Origin: Burkholderiaceae bacterium
Lineage (GTDB): Bacteria > Pseudomonadota > Gammaproteobacteria > Burkholderiales > Burkholderiaceae_E
Direction of reading: 5' to 3'
Length of the DNA stretch: 45,005 nt
Assembly: GCA_021166725.1 (NCBI GenBank)
Contig: JAJPES010000021.1
Coordinates: 1-45,005 of the forward strand
Program-made: the position numbers and the translations under genes
The notes under the pieces: model-generated
Told to the model about the DNA's origin: nothing
What the model saw: only the letters and a program-made list of their open reading frames with translations
Databases searched by the model: none
Shown here: piece by piece, positions 35,665 to 44,501 of the stretch
How the letters are laid out: every line of letters begins with the position of its first letter
How positions within the stretch are numbered: position 1 is the stretch's first letter

Positions 35665-36777
35665 GTGAGCGTCGCCGAGACCTGCGCACGCGCCTTCGCC
35701 GAGCGCGGCCATCTCCCCGATGCCGCGCAGCAGGCGGCGATCGCGCGCCTGCAGCGCATGTGCGACGAGTTCGTCGCGTTCAAGGCAGCGCGCTCGAATC
35801 GAATCAAGAAGCTCGTGCTGCGCCCGGACGTACCGCGCGGCGTCTGGCTGTACGGAGGCGTCGGTCGCGGCAAGAGCTTCCTGATGGACTGCTTCTACGG
35901 CGCGGTGCCGGTCGTGCGCAAGACACGGCTGCATTTCCACGAGTTCATGCGCAGCGTGCACCGTTCGCTGGACGAGCTGAAGGGACGCGCCGATCCGCTC
36001 GATGCGGTTGCCGCGAACGTCGCGCGCCGCTACCGGCTGATCTGCTTCGACGAATTCCACGTTTCCGACATCGCCGACGCGATGATCCTCGAGCGGCTGA
36101 TGCGCGGCCTGTTCGCGCACGGCGTCACCTTCGTGATCACTTCGAACTACCGGCCCGACGGCCTGTACCCGGAAGGGCTGCACCGCGACCGGATCCTGCC
36201 GGCCATCGAGTTGATCGAGCGTAACGTGGATGTGCTGTGCGTGGATGCCGGCGTCGATTACCGGCGACGTTCGATCGCCGACGTGAATGCCTACCAGACG
36301 CCGCTCGGGCATGCCGCGGATCGCGAGCTGCGCGCGATCTACGCCCGGCTGGCCGAAGCGCGCGACGAGGATCCACGGCTGATGATCGAGCATCGCGAGA
36401 TCCGCGCGCTGCGCCGTGGCGGCGGCGCCGTCTGGTTCGATTTCCGCACGCTGTGCGGCGGCCCGCGCTCGCAGAACGACTATCTCGAGATCGCCAGCCG
36501 GTTCCACACGGTGATCGTCTCCGGCGTGCCGCGAATGAGCGCGGCAATGGCCTCCGAGGCAAGGCGCTTCGTCTGGCTGGTCGACGTGCTCTACGACCGG
36601 CGGGTGAACCTGATCGTCTCGGCCGAGGTTCCGCCCGAGCAGCTGTACACCGAGGGCGTGCTGGCCGGCGAATTCCACCGCACCGTCAGTCGCCTGGTGG
36701 AGATGAACTCGCGCGAATACCTGCAGGCGCCGCGCCGCAGCGCCGCTTCGGCGCTCGACGGCGCTCCGGCTTCCTGA
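35665..36777 (+). CDS. zapE: Cell division protein ZapE (AFG1-family ATPase)
   Basis: ATPase associated with the Z-ring under stress and low oxygen. The 370-residue protein has Walker A at GVWLYGGVGRGKSFLMDCFY, Walker B at LICFDEFHVSDIADAMIL, the FVITSNYRPDGLYPEGLHRD sensor region and C-terminal SRLVEMNSREYLQ. The GTG start is three bases after the lpdA stop. Placement after lpdA is common in Burkholderiales. Confidence 0.93.
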   Translation: MSVAETCARAFAERGHLPDAAQQAAIARLQRMCDEFVAFKAARSNRIKKLVLRPDVPRGVWLYGGVGRGKSFLMDCFYGAVPVVRKTRLHFHEFMRSVHRSLDELKGRADPLDAVAANVARRYRLICFDEFHVSDIADAMILERLMRGLFAHGVTFVITSNYRPDGLYPEGLHRDRILPAIELIERNVDVLCVDAGVDYRRRSIADVNAYQTPLGHAADRELRAIYARLAEARDEDPRLMIEHREIRALRRGGGAVWFDFRTLCGGPRSQNDYLEIASRFHTVIVSGVPRMSAAMASEARRFVWLVDVLYDRRVNLIVSAEVPPEQLYTEGVLAGEFHRTVSRLVEMNSREYLQAPRRSAASALDGAPAS

Positions 36778-36900
36778 CGGGGCCCGCGCCACTTCCGGCA
36801 GGGCGGTCGCATTGAATCGACCGGGGCGGCGGACGTATCATCGGGAACGGTTCGCTGCGTGTCCACCTTTCGGGCCCCTCGCGGGGCGAACGGTACCTAC

Positions 36901-37140
36901 ATGATCGAAGACCAGAGTGTCGACGAAAGCGAGAACCTTACCGGCATCGGCGACTCGATCCGACAGCGCATCACCGAACTGCAGCTCGAACATCGCGGCC
37001 TCGACACGATGATCGACGCGCTCGGCGTGCAGTCGCATTTCGACGAGTTGCAGTTGCGTCGACTGAAGAAGCGCAAGTTGCAGATCAAGGACGCGATCGC
37101 GTTGCTCCAGATGCAACTCGTTCCCGACGAACCCGCCTGA
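36901..37140 (+). CDS. DUF465 (YdcH-like) protein
   Basis: A 79-residue coiled-coil protein, mostly helical, with RQRITELQLEHRGLDTMIDA and LQLRRLKKRKLQIKDAIALL, the DUF465 signature (EHR-x-LD and LKK-x-KL-x-x-KD). Function unknown. It starts at the ATG 36901; a longer reading adds 14 non-homologous residues. The stop shares one base with the next start (TGATG), so it is translationally coupled to the helicase. Confidence 0.88.
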   Translation: MIEDQSVDESENLTGIGDSIRQRITELQLEHRGLDTMIDALGVQSHFDELQLRRLKKRKLQIKDAIALLQMQLVPDEPA

Positions 37141-39152
37141 TGCCGTTTGCCGGCGCCGCGTCGCGTCTGGCCGAATCGGTAGACGCGGCATTCGACGCCG
37201 AAGGACCGATCGCCCGGGCCAATGCCGGGTACCTGCCGCGCGCCGCGCAGCGGGAGATGGCGCGCGCGGTCGCCGAGGCGATCGATACCGGGCAGCCGCT
37301 GGTCGTCGAAGCGGGAACCGGTGTCGGCAAGACCTTCGCCTACCTCGTTCCCGCGCTGTTGAGCGGCGCGCGCGTGCTGGTCAGCACCGGAACCAAGACG
37401 CTGCAGGACCAGCTCTTCCGTCGCGACCTGCCGCGGCTGCGAGAAGCGCTAGGCTCGGGTGCACGCGTCGCGCTGCTCAAGGGCCGCGCCAACTACGTGT
37501 GCCGGCATCATCTGCGGCGTAACCTGGCCGAAGGCCGGTTCGAACGCAGGGAGGACATCGCCGTGTTGCGCCGCATCGAGCGCTTCGCGGCGATTTCGGC
37601 CACCGGCGATCGCAGCGAGGCGCCGGGCATTGCCGAAGACGCACCCGCGTGGTCGCTCGCCACCTCCACGCGCGAGAACTGTCTCGGCCAGGAATGCGAC
37701 GACCACGGCAACTGCTTCGTGTTCCGCGCGCGCCAGGCCGCGCAGACTGCGGACCTGGTCGTCGTCAATCACCATCTGTTCTGCGCCGACCTGTCGCTGC
37801 GCGACGAAGGCGTGGCCGAGTTGCTGCCCAGCGCCAACGCGATCGTCTTCGACGAAGCGCATCAGTTACCGCAGGTGGCCACGCAGTTCCTCGGGCGCGG
37901 CGTCTCGACGCGGCAGCTGGTCGACTTCGCGCGCGACCTGCATCGCGCCGGACGCGACGAGGCGCTCGATGCGGCCGACTGGACGGCGCTGTCGGCGCAG
38001 CTCGAGCAGGCGGTGCGTGAACTGCGACTCGCCGCCGGGCGTCCCGGTCGCCGCGATGCCGCGCAGGCGCGAGCGAACGACGCGTTGCGCGAGGCCGTGG
38101 ACGGCGTGCTGCGCGTGCTCCCGCGCGAAGCGCTCGCGCGTTTCGCCGAGCGCGGCCGCGAACTGGGACGTCTGCTCGTTCGCGTCGAGGAGCTGGCCGT
38201 GCGACTGCGCGAATGGAGCGACGGCGTGTGGCAGCGCAGCGGCGAGGGCGAGTCGATCTACTGGGCGGAAGTCCACGCCAACGGCGTAGCTTTGCAGATC
38301 ACGCCGCTGACCGTGGCCGATACCCTGCGCCGGCATCGCGAAGCCTCCGCGTGCGCCTGGATCATGACTTCGGCGACGCTGTCGGTAGCAGGCAGCTTCG
38401 ATCACTTCGCGACCGCCGCCGGACTCGAAGGCGCGCGCACGCTGCGCTGCGACAGCCCGTTCGACTATGCGCGACAGGCGCTGCTCTACGTGCCGCGCGA
38501 CTGCGGAGATCCGGCGTCGGCCGGCTTCGCCGAGCGCGTCGCGCGTGCCGCGTGGCCGCTGATCGCCGCCAACGGCGGACGCGCATTCCTGTTGTGCACG
38601 AGCCTGCGCATGGTCGAGCAGCAGGCGATGCTGATGGCCGAGCGGATCGCCGCGAGCGATTGCGGGATCGAGCTGCTGGTGCAGGGTAGCGCATCGCGCT
38701 CGTCGCTGATCGAGCGTTTCCGCTCGTCGCCGCGGCCGCTGCTGGTGGGTTCCGCGAGCTTCTGGGAAGGTGTCGACGTGGTCGGCGACCGGCTCTCGCT
38801 GGTCGTCATCGACAAGTTGCCGTTCGCCGCGCCCGACGACCCGATTCTCGCAGCGCGTATCGATGCCGCGAAACGCGCCGGCCGCGATCCGTTTCGCGAG
38901 ATGCAGTTGCCGGCCGCGGCGATGGCGCTGAAGCAGGGCGCCGGAAGGCTGATCCGTTCCGAGACCGACCGCGGCGTGCTGATGATCTGCGACGAGCGGC
39001 TGGCGACGCGCCCTTACGGGCGAAAGCTGGTGGCCAGCCTGCCGGCGTTCCGTCGCACGCGCGATGCCGAAGAGGCGCTGGCGTTCTGCGAGACGTCGCT
39101 CAGCGCCACACCTGCCACCAGCGACGATCGTCTTCCGGCAGGCCTTTCGTGA
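37140..39152 (+). CDS. DinG/YoaA-like XPD-family DNA helicase
   Basis: A 670-residue iron-sulfur superfamily 2 helicase. Walker A is EAGTGVGKTFAYL, and the DEAH box is FDEAHQLPQ. The four cluster cysteines are visible between them, in YVCRHH, NCLGQECDD and NCFVF. Motifs V/VI are in GSASFWEGVDVVGDRLSLVV and LKQGAGRLIRSETDRGV. Such enzymes unwind 5' to 3', in replication-fork repair. YoaA is the closer match to length than E. coli DinG (716). The gene's last 53 bases overlap bamD on the opposite strand. Confidence 0.9.
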   Translation: MPFAGAASRLAESVDAAFDAEGPIARANAGYLPRAAQREMARAVAEAIDTGQPLVVEAGTGVGKTFAYLVPALLSGARVLVSTGTKTLQDQLFRRDLPRLREALGSGARVALLKGRANYVCRHHLRRNLAEGRFERREDIAVLRRIERFAAISATGDRSEAPGIAEDAPAWSLATSTRENCLGQECDDHGNCFVFRARQAAQTADLVVVNHHLFCADLSLRDEGVAELLPSANAIVFDEAHQLPQVATQFLGRGVSTRQLVDFARDLHRAGRDEALDAADWTALSAQLEQAVRELRLAAGRPGRRDAAQARANDALREAVDGVLRVLPREALARFAERGRELGRLLVRVEELAVRLREWSDGVWQRSGEGESIYWAEVHANGVALQITPLTVADTLRRHREASACAWIMTSATLSVAGSFDHFATAAGLEGARTLRCDSPFDYARQALLYVPRDCGDPASAGFAERVARAAWPLIAANGGRAFLLCTSLRMVEQQAMLMAERIAASDCGIELLVQGSASRSSLIERFRSSPRPLLVGSASFWEGVDVVGDRLSLVVIDKLPFAAPDDPILAARIDAAKRAGRDPFREMQLPAAAMALKQGAGRLIRSETDRGVLMICDERLATRPYGRKLVASLPAFRRTRDAEEALAFCETSLSATPATSDDRLPAGLS

Positions 39153-39909
39153 GCAGTTCGCTGTTCGGAAAGTTCGTTCGCAGCACGCGCTCGGCGTCGT
39201 CGCGCAACTCGGGCATGCCGAGGTGGTCGTACGACTTCACGAGCAGGTACAGCGCCTCCTCGACGGCCGGCGCCTGCTGGAACTGACGCACCACTTCCTG
39301 CGCACGATTGGCGGCGGCGACGTAGGCGCCGCGCTTGAAGTAGTAGCGGGCCACGTGCACCTGTCCGCGCGCCATCGAATTCACCAGGTATTCCATGCGC
39401 AGGTGCGCGTCGGCCGCGTACTTGCTCTCCGGAAAACGGGTGACGAGTTCCTTGAACGCGTCGAAGGATTCGCGCGACGCGGCGTGGTCGCGCTCGGAAA
39501 GATCCTGGCTGCCGAGCTTGGCGAGCAGGCCCTGCTGCTCGTTGAAGTTGACGATGCCCTTCAGGTACAGCGCGTAGTCGATCGATTCGTGGTTCGGATG
39601 CAGCTTCATGAAGCGGTCGATCGCCGCCAGCGCGAGCGCGCGTTCGCCGTCCTTGTAGTGCGCGTAGGCAGTGTCGAGTTGCGCCTGCTGCGCCCAGGTA
39701 CCGAACGGGTAGCGCGCCTCGAGCTTCTCGAGCAGCTTGACCGCCTGCTCCCAGTTGCCCGTGCGCATCTCGTCGCTGGCCTCTGCATATAATCGTTCGG
39801 GCGTCCACCCCAGCGTCGTGTCCGGCGCTTCCGCCGTGCTGCACGCCGCCAGCGACACCAGGGCCGCGCACGACGCGACCCGCAGGAAGGAGACCAGTGC
39901 TGATTTCAT
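39100..39909 (-). CDS. bamD: Outer membrane assembly lipoprotein BamD
   Basis: Essential component of the Bam complex that folds outer-membrane proteins. The 269-residue lipoprotein has a signal peptide with lipobox LAAC (Cys at about 23), then TPR-like repeats: LYAEASDEMRTGNWEQAVKL, EKLEARYPFGTWAQQAQLDT, AYAHYKDGERALALAAIDRF, MKLHPNHESIDYALYLKGIV. ATG 39909 is used; ATG 39918 would add three residues. The start codon shares bases with that of divergent rluD in CATG, and a TATAAT lies at 39917-39922. The 3' end overlaps the helicase by 53 bases. Confidence 0.94.
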   Translation of the reverse strand: MKSALVSFLRVASCAALVSLAACSTAEAPDTTLGWTPERLYAEASDEMRTGNWEQAVKLLEKLEARYPFGTWAQQAQLDTAYAHYKDGERALALAAIDRFMKLHPNHESIDYALYLKGIVNFNEQQGLLAKLGSQDLSERDHAASRESFDAFKELVTRFPESKYAADAHLRMEYLVNSMARGQVHVARYYFKRGAYVAAANRAQEVVRQFQQAPAVEEALYLLVKSYDHLGMPELRDDAERVLRTNFPNSELLTKGLPEDDRRWWQVWR

Positions 39910-40897
39910 GCGCGGCATTATAGCGACGGCCCCCGGAAAAGCGCCCGACGAAGAGCGTCCCGCAGCGCTCGTCATCGACGCCGCCGATGCGGCCGGCCAG
40001 CGCGTCGATCGCTACCTGGCGGCGCGCCTCGACGGCGTCTCGCGAACGCGGCTGCAGCAGTGGATCGCGCTGGGCGCCGTGCAGTGCGACGAACGCGCGC
40101 TCAGTGCGAGCACGCGCCTGAAGGGCGGCGAGCGCATCGTCGTCGAGCCGCAGCCGCGTGAAGCCGACACCGCCTTCGCGCCCGATCCGGTCGAACTGAA
40201 CATCGCCTACGAGGACGAGGACCTGCTCGTCGTCGACAAATCCGCCGGACTCGTCGTGCATCCGGCTGCCGGCAACTGGCGCGGCACGATGATGAACGGG
40301 TTGCTGCATCATCGCCCCGCGCTTGCCCGGCTGCCGCGCGCCGGCATCGTGCACCGCCTCGATCGCGATACCAGCGGCCTGCTGGTCGTGGCGAAGACCG
40401 AGCGCGCTTTCGCGTCGTTGACGGCGCAGCTGGCCGAGCGAAGCATGGGTAGGCGCTATCTCGCGCTCGCGATCGGCGTTTGCCGTCCGGCCGGCACGAT
40501 CGATGCGCCGATCGGGCGCGATCCGGTCTCGCGCGTGCGCATGGCGGTGCTGGACCCGGGGCGCGGCAAGGCGGCGCGTACGCACTACGAGCGGCTGGCG
40601 CTGGGCACGCTCGAAGGCCGCGAACTGAGCCTGCTCGAATGCCGGCTCGAGTCGGGGCGCACGCACCAGATCCGCGTGCACCTGCGATCGATCGGACATC
40701 CGCTGGTCGGCGATGCGCTGTACGGCGGTGCGGCGCTCGGGGGTTTCGCGCGCCAGGCGTTGCACGCGTGGCGCCTGGCACTGCGGCATCCGGCCGACGG
40801 CCGCCCGATGCAGTGGCGATCGCCGCTGCCCGCCGACCTGCGCGCGTTGTGCGCGGCGGCGAGCATCGACGTCGCGCCGATCGAGGCGCGCGAATGA
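39908..40897 (+). CDS. rluD: 23S rRNA pseudouridine synthase RluD
   Basis: Modifies uridines in helix 69 of 23S rRNA. The 329-residue protein has an S4 RNA-binding domain (QRVDRYLAARLDGVSRTRLQ, WIALGAVQCDERALSASTRL) and the RluA-family catalytic motif IVHRLDRDTSGLLVVAKT with the active-site Asp, then SGRTHQIRVHLRSIGHPLVG. Start ATG 39908 overlaps the divergent bamD start, forming an unusual shared CATG. Its stop overlaps pgeF by four bases (ATGA). Confidence 0.93.
   Translation: MRGIIATAPGKAPDEERPAALVIDAADAAGQRVDRYLAARLDGVSRTRLQQWIALGAVQCDERALSASTRLKGGERIVVEPQPREADTAFAPDPVELNIAYEDEDLLVVDKSAGLVVHPAAGNWRGTMMNGLLHHRPALARLPRAGIVHRLDRDTSGLLVVAKTERAFASLTAQLAERSMGRRYLALAIGVCRPAGTIDAPIGRDPVSRVRMAVLDPGRGKAARTHYERLALGTLEGRELSLLECRLESGRTHQIRVHLRSIGHPLVGDALYGGAALGGFARQALHAWRLALRHPADGRPMQWRSPLPADLRALCAAASIDVAPIEARE
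39917..39922 (-). promoter_or_regulatory. TATAAT hexamer next to the bamD start
   Basis: A perfect -10 sequence (minus strand) lies only 7 bases before the bamD ATG at 39909, so a transcript from it would be leaderless or would start at a later codon. No good -35 is visible 17 bases upstream. Confidence 0.35.
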
Positions 40898-41745
40898 CGC
40901 TGCGACGCTTGGCCGCTCGCGGCACGTCGTTCGGCATCGAGAACGCGCTCGTTCCGCGCTGGGACGCTCCCGCGCGCGTCTGCGCATTGTCGACGACGCG
41001 GCGCGGCGGCGTCAGCGCCGGCCCGTGGGGGCTCGTCGACGGCAGCCGCGGCGGGTGCAATCTCGGCGCGCGCTGCGGCGACGACCCGGCCGCGGTGCAG
41101 ACGAACCGCGCTCGACTGGCCCGCTCGATCGGCGCAATGCCGACCTGGCTCGACCAGGTGCACGGCACCGACGTGCACGTGATCGCCGACCAGGCGCACG
41201 CAGCGATCGGCGCCTCGAACGCAACTTCGACACCGACCCTCGACGCACCGCGTGCCGACGCGGCGGCCACCAACGTCGCCGGCGTCGTGCTGGCGGTGCT
41301 CACCGCCGATTGCCTGCCCGTGCTGTTCGCCGATTCGAGCGGCGAAGTCGTCGCCGCCGCCCATGCCGGCTGGCGCGGCCTGGCTGCTGGCGTGCTCGAG
41401 CGGACGGTACAGGCGATGCGGGCGCTGGGCGCGCACGGCTCCGGATTGTGCGCATGGCTCGGGCCGTCGATCGGCCGCGAAGCCTTCGAAGTCGGCGACG
41501 AGGTTCGCGAACGCTTCTGCGACATCGATCCGCGGGCAGCGTGCGCGTTCACCGCCGGCGAGCGCGAAGGCAAGTGGCTGGCCGACCTGCCGGCGCTCGC
41601 GCGCCTTCGTCTCGGCGAACTCGGCGTGCATCGCGTGGCCGGCGCCGATCGTTGCACGGTGCGCGAAGCGGCGGATTTCTACTCGTATCGACGCGACGGC
41701 AGGTGCGGACGCATGGCGACCCTTGTCTGGACGACGTCGCGTTGA
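40894..41745 (+). CDS. pgeF: Peptidoglycan editing factor PgeF (multicopper polyphenol oxidoreductase family)
   Basis: A 283-residue YfiH/PgeF-type protein: STTRRGGVSAGPWG, TWLDQVHGTDVHVI, LTADCLPVLFADSSGEVVAA, HAGWRGLAAGVLERTVQAM, and WLGPSIGREAFEVGDEVRER. The His and Cys residues in VHG, ADC and HAGWRG are the metal-site residues. In E. coli, PgeF removes misincorporated serine-containing precursors; purine nucleoside activities are also reported for the family. It carries an insertion (about residues 105-125) relative to short members. Coupled to rluD. Confidence 0.93.
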   Translation: MTLRRLAARGTSFGIENALVPRWDAPARVCALSTTRRGGVSAGPWGLVDGSRGGCNLGARCGDDPAAVQTNRARLARSIGAMPTWLDQVHGTDVHVIADQAHAAIGASNATSTPTLDAPRADAAATNVAGVVLAVLTADCLPVLFADSSGEVVAAAHAGWRGLAAGVLERTVQAMRALGAHGSGLCAWLGPSIGREAFEVGDEVRERFCDIDPRAACAFTAGEREGKWLADLPALARLRLGELGVHRVAGADRCTVREAADFYSYRRDGRCGRMATLVWTTSR

Positions 41746-41769
41746 CAAAACGATTGCGCAGTGCAGAAT
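41742..41769 (+). promoter_or_regulatory. Probable phaC promoter
   Basis: TTGACA at 41742-41747 (perfect -35) and CAGAAT at 41764-41769 with a 16-base spacer. It overlaps the pgeF stop codon and lies about 40 bases before the phaC start. Confidence 0.6.
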
Positions 41770-41806
41770 GAATGCGAGGTTCCGGCCGACGACAACGGAG
41801 GAGAAG

Positions 41807-43699
41807 ATGCCCGGTGCAACTCGTGCGGCGCGGAAAAGCGAGCCGAAAGCTGCGCGAAGCCAGGAATCGGCGCCGAAGGAATCGGCTGCGCGAAAGACGA
41901 AAGCAACACGCGCGCGAAGCGCGGGCAACGAAACGCCCACCGCGGCGCGCGGCGCTGCCGCAGCCCCGGGCGTCGAGAGCGCCGCTACGGCGCGCGCGCC
42001 GCGTGCCGCGAAATCGGCGAAGGCCGGCTCGGGGAAGGCCACGCCCAAGCCGGCTCCGCAGAAGCCGCGTGAGCGGGCGGCGCGCCCCGCGCCGGTCCCC
42101 GTCGGCGGCGGGCAGCACGACGGCGGCGAGCCGATCCACGTCTCCGGCAACCGGCTCGGCGCGCTGCAGGCCGAGTATCTGTCACGCCTGGGCGAGCTGG
42201 TCCGTTCGCCCGCGGCGCCGGAACCTTCCGATCGGCGCTTCGCCGGCGAGGCCTGGCGGCAGGGGCCGTTCGCTTGGACCGCTTCGCTGTACCTGCTCAA
42301 CGAAGAGTTCATGAAGCGGCTTGCCGAGTCGGTCGAGGGCGGCGACGAGAAGACGCGCGAGCGCATCCGCTTCGCCACGCAACAATGGCTGGCCGCCATC
42401 TCTCCTGCCAACTTCCTGCTCACCAACCCGGAAGCGCAGCGGCGCGTACTCGAAACGCAGGGCGAGAGCCTGCGCTCGGGCATCGGCAACCTGCTTACCG
42501 ACCTGCAGCGCGGGCGCATCTCGCAGACCGACGAGTCGGCCTTCGAGGTCGGCGTGAACGTCGCCACGTCGCCCGGCTCGGTCGTCTACGAGAACGACCT
42601 CGTCCAGTTGATCCAGTACGCGCCGAGCACCGAAACCGTCGGCAGCCGGCCGCTGCTGATGGTGCCGCCGTGCATCAACAAGTTCTACATCCTCGACCTG
42701 CAGCCGGAGAATTCGCTGGTCGCCTACGCCGTCGCCCAGGGGCACACGGTGTTCATGGTCTCGTGGAAGAACGTCCATGCCGACCAGGGACACCTGGGCT
42801 GGGACGACTACATCGACCGCGGCGTGCTCGAACCGATGCGCGTCGTGCGCGAGATCGGCGGCGTCGAGCATATCAACACGCTCGGCTTCTGCGTCGGGGG
42901 CACGCTGCTGTCCACGGCGGCCGCGGTGCTCGCGGCGCGCGGTGAAGACTGGATCGAGTCGATGACGCTGCTCACGTCGTTCATCGATTTCTCGCGCCCG
43001 GGGTCGATCGGCGTGTTCGTCGACGAGCACCAGGTTGCGTACCGCGAAGCGACGATCGGCTCGGGCGGCATCATGCCGGGGCGCGAACTCGCGCTCACGT
43101 TCAACTATCTGCGTCCCAACGACCTGGTCTGGAACTACGTCGTCGCCAACTACCTGAAGGGCGAGGCGCCACCGGCCTTCGACCTGCTGTACTGGAACGC
43201 CGACAGCACCAACCTGCCCGGACCCATGTACTGCTGGTACCTGCGCCACATGTACCTGCAGAACGAATTGCGCCAGCCCGGACGCCTCACCTGCCTCGAC
43301 GTGCCGGTCGACGTCGGCGAGATCGGCGTTCCCACCTACCTCTACGCCTCGCGCGAGGACCACATCGTCCCGTGGCAGGGAGCCTACGAATCCACGCAAC
43401 TGCTGTCCGGACCGCTGCGCTTCGTGCTCGGCGCAAGCGGCCATATCGCCGGCGTGATCAACCCGCCTGCGAAGGGCAAGCGCAGTCATTGGCTTGGCGA
43501 GAACCTGCCCGAGGATGCCGAGGACTGGTTCGCGCAGGCCGGCGAGCGTCCGGGCAGCTGGTGGCCCGATTGGGCGCAGTGGCTGTCCGAATTCGCTGGC
43601 GAACAACGGCCTGCGCCGAAGACGCCGGGCAACGCGCGCCATCGGCCGATAGAACCTGCGCCGGGGCGTTACGTGAAGGAAAAGGCGGGCCAGGTCTGA
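41807..43699 (+). CDS. phaC: Class I polyhydroxyalkanoate synthase with histone-like N-terminal tail
   Basis: Polymerises 3-hydroxybutyryl-CoA to polyhydroxybutyrate at the granule surface. The 630-residue protein has the catalytic triad Cys362 (lipase-like box GFCVGG), Asp518 (SREDHIVPW) and His546 (GASGHIAGVINPP); family segments include FAWTASLYLLNEEFMKRLAE and MVPPCINKFYILDLQPENSL. The first 95 or so residues are Ala-, Lys-, Arg- and Pro-rich, with about 22 basic and 6 acidic residues, longer than in the 589-residue R. eutropha enzyme. ATG 41807 follows GGAGGAG; an upstream ATG at 41768 lies on the promoter -10. phaB and phaR follow. Confidence 0.95.
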   Translation: MPGATRAARKSEPKAARSQESAPKESAARKTKATRARSAGNETPTAARGAAAAPGVESAATARAPRAAKSAKAGSGKATPKPAPQKPRERAARPAPVPVGGGQHDGGEPIHVSGNRLGALQAEYLSRLGELVRSPAAPEPSDRRFAGEAWRQGPFAWTASLYLLNEEFMKRLAESVEGGDEKTRERIRFATQQWLAAISPANFLLTNPEAQRRVLETQGESLRSGIGNLLTDLQRGRISQTDESAFEVGVNVATSPGSVVYENDLVQLIQYAPSTETVGSRPLLMVPPCINKFYILDLQPENSLVAYAVAQGHTVFMVSWKNVHADQGHLGWDDYIDRGVLEPMRVVREIGGVEHINTLGFCVGGTLLSTAAAVLAARGEDWIESMTLLTSFIDFSRPGSIGVFVDEHQVAYREATIGSGGIMPGRELALTFNYLRPNDLVWNYVVANYLKGEAPPAFDLLYWNADSTNLPGPMYCWYLRHMYLQNELRQPGRLTCLDVPVDVGEIGVPTYLYASREDHIVPWQGAYESTQLLSGPLRFVLGASGHIAGVINPPAKGKRSHWLGENLPEDAEDWFAQAGERPGSWWPDWAQWLSEFAGEQRPAPKTPGNARHRPIEPAPGRYVKEKAGQV

Positions 43700-43706
43700 C
43701 ATCCCG

Positions 43707-43725
43707 CGGCGGGCCCCCGCCCGTC
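43707..43725 (+). other. Hairpin between phaC and phaB
   Basis: CGGCGGGC and GCCCGTCG pair (8 base pairs, one G-U) around a 3-base loop, eight bases after the phaC stop. No T-run follows, so it is more likely an RNA-stability or attenuation element than a full terminator. Confidence 0.35.
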
Positions 43726-43757
43726 GTACCCAACGGCGAACGAGAGGAAGCACGACC

Positions 43758-44489
43758 ATGAGCAGGATCGCGTACGTGACGGGCGGAATGGGTGGCATCG
43801 GGACGGCAATCTGCCGCAGGTTCCACGACATGGGGTTCACCGTGATTGCCGGCTGCGGGCCGACGCGCGATCACCAGAAATGGATCACCGAGCAGAAGGC
43901 CGACGGCTACCACTTCCACGCGTCGGTGGGCAACGTTGCCGACTGGGACTCCACCCGCGATGCCTTCGAGAAGACCGCGCACATCGGCCCGATCGACGTC
44001 CTGGTGAACAACGCCGGCATCACGCGCGACGGCGTGTTCCGCAAGATGTCGCTCGACGACTGGCGCGCGGTCATCGACACGAACATGAATTCGCTGTTCA
44101 ACGTGACGAAGCAGGTCATCGACGGCATGCTCGATCGCAACTGGGGCCGCATCATCAACATCTCGTCGGTGAACGGCGAGAAGGGCCAGTTCGGCCAGAC
44201 GAACTACTCGGCGGCCAAGGCCGGCATGCACGGCTTCACGATGGCGCTCGCGCTCGAGGTGGCGAGCAAGGGCGTCACGGTGAACACGGTTGCGCCGGGC
44301 TACATCGCCACCGACATGGTGATGGCCGTGCGCGAAGACGTGCGCGAGAAGATCATCCAGCAGATTCCGGTGCGCAGGCTGGGCAAGGCCGAGGAGATCG
44401 CGTCGATCGTCGGGTGGCTCGCCACCGACGACGCGGGCTTCACGACCGGTGCGGAGTTCTCGTGCAACGGCGGCCTGCACATGGGCTGA
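43758..44489 (+). CDS. phaB: Acetoacetyl-CoA reductase
   Basis: NADPH-dependent reduction of acetoacetyl-CoA to (R)-3-hydroxybutyryl-CoA, the monomer for PhaC. The 243-residue short-chain dehydrogenase has YVTGGMGGIGTAICRRFHDM, NNAGITRDGVFRKMSLDDWR, the catalytic Ser and Tyr-Lys in NISSVNGEKGQFGQTNYSAA and K, and SCNGGLHMG at the end. GAGAGGAAG lies before the ATG. phaA is not between phaC and phaB, so the thiolase is encoded elsewhere. Confidence 0.95.
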   Translation: MSRIAYVTGGMGGIGTAICRRFHDMGFTVIAGCGPTRDHQKWITEQKADGYHFHASVGNVADWDSTRDAFEKTAHIGPIDVLVNNAGITRDGVFRKMSLDDWRAVIDTNMNSLFNVTKQVIDGMLDRNWGRIINISSVNGEKGQFGQTNYSAAKAGMHGFTMALALEVASKGVTVNTVAPGYIATDMVMAVREDVREKIIQQIPVRRLGKAEEIASIVGWLATDDAGFTTGAEFSCNGGLHMG

Positions 44490-44501
44490 CCGGAGAACCC
44501 G

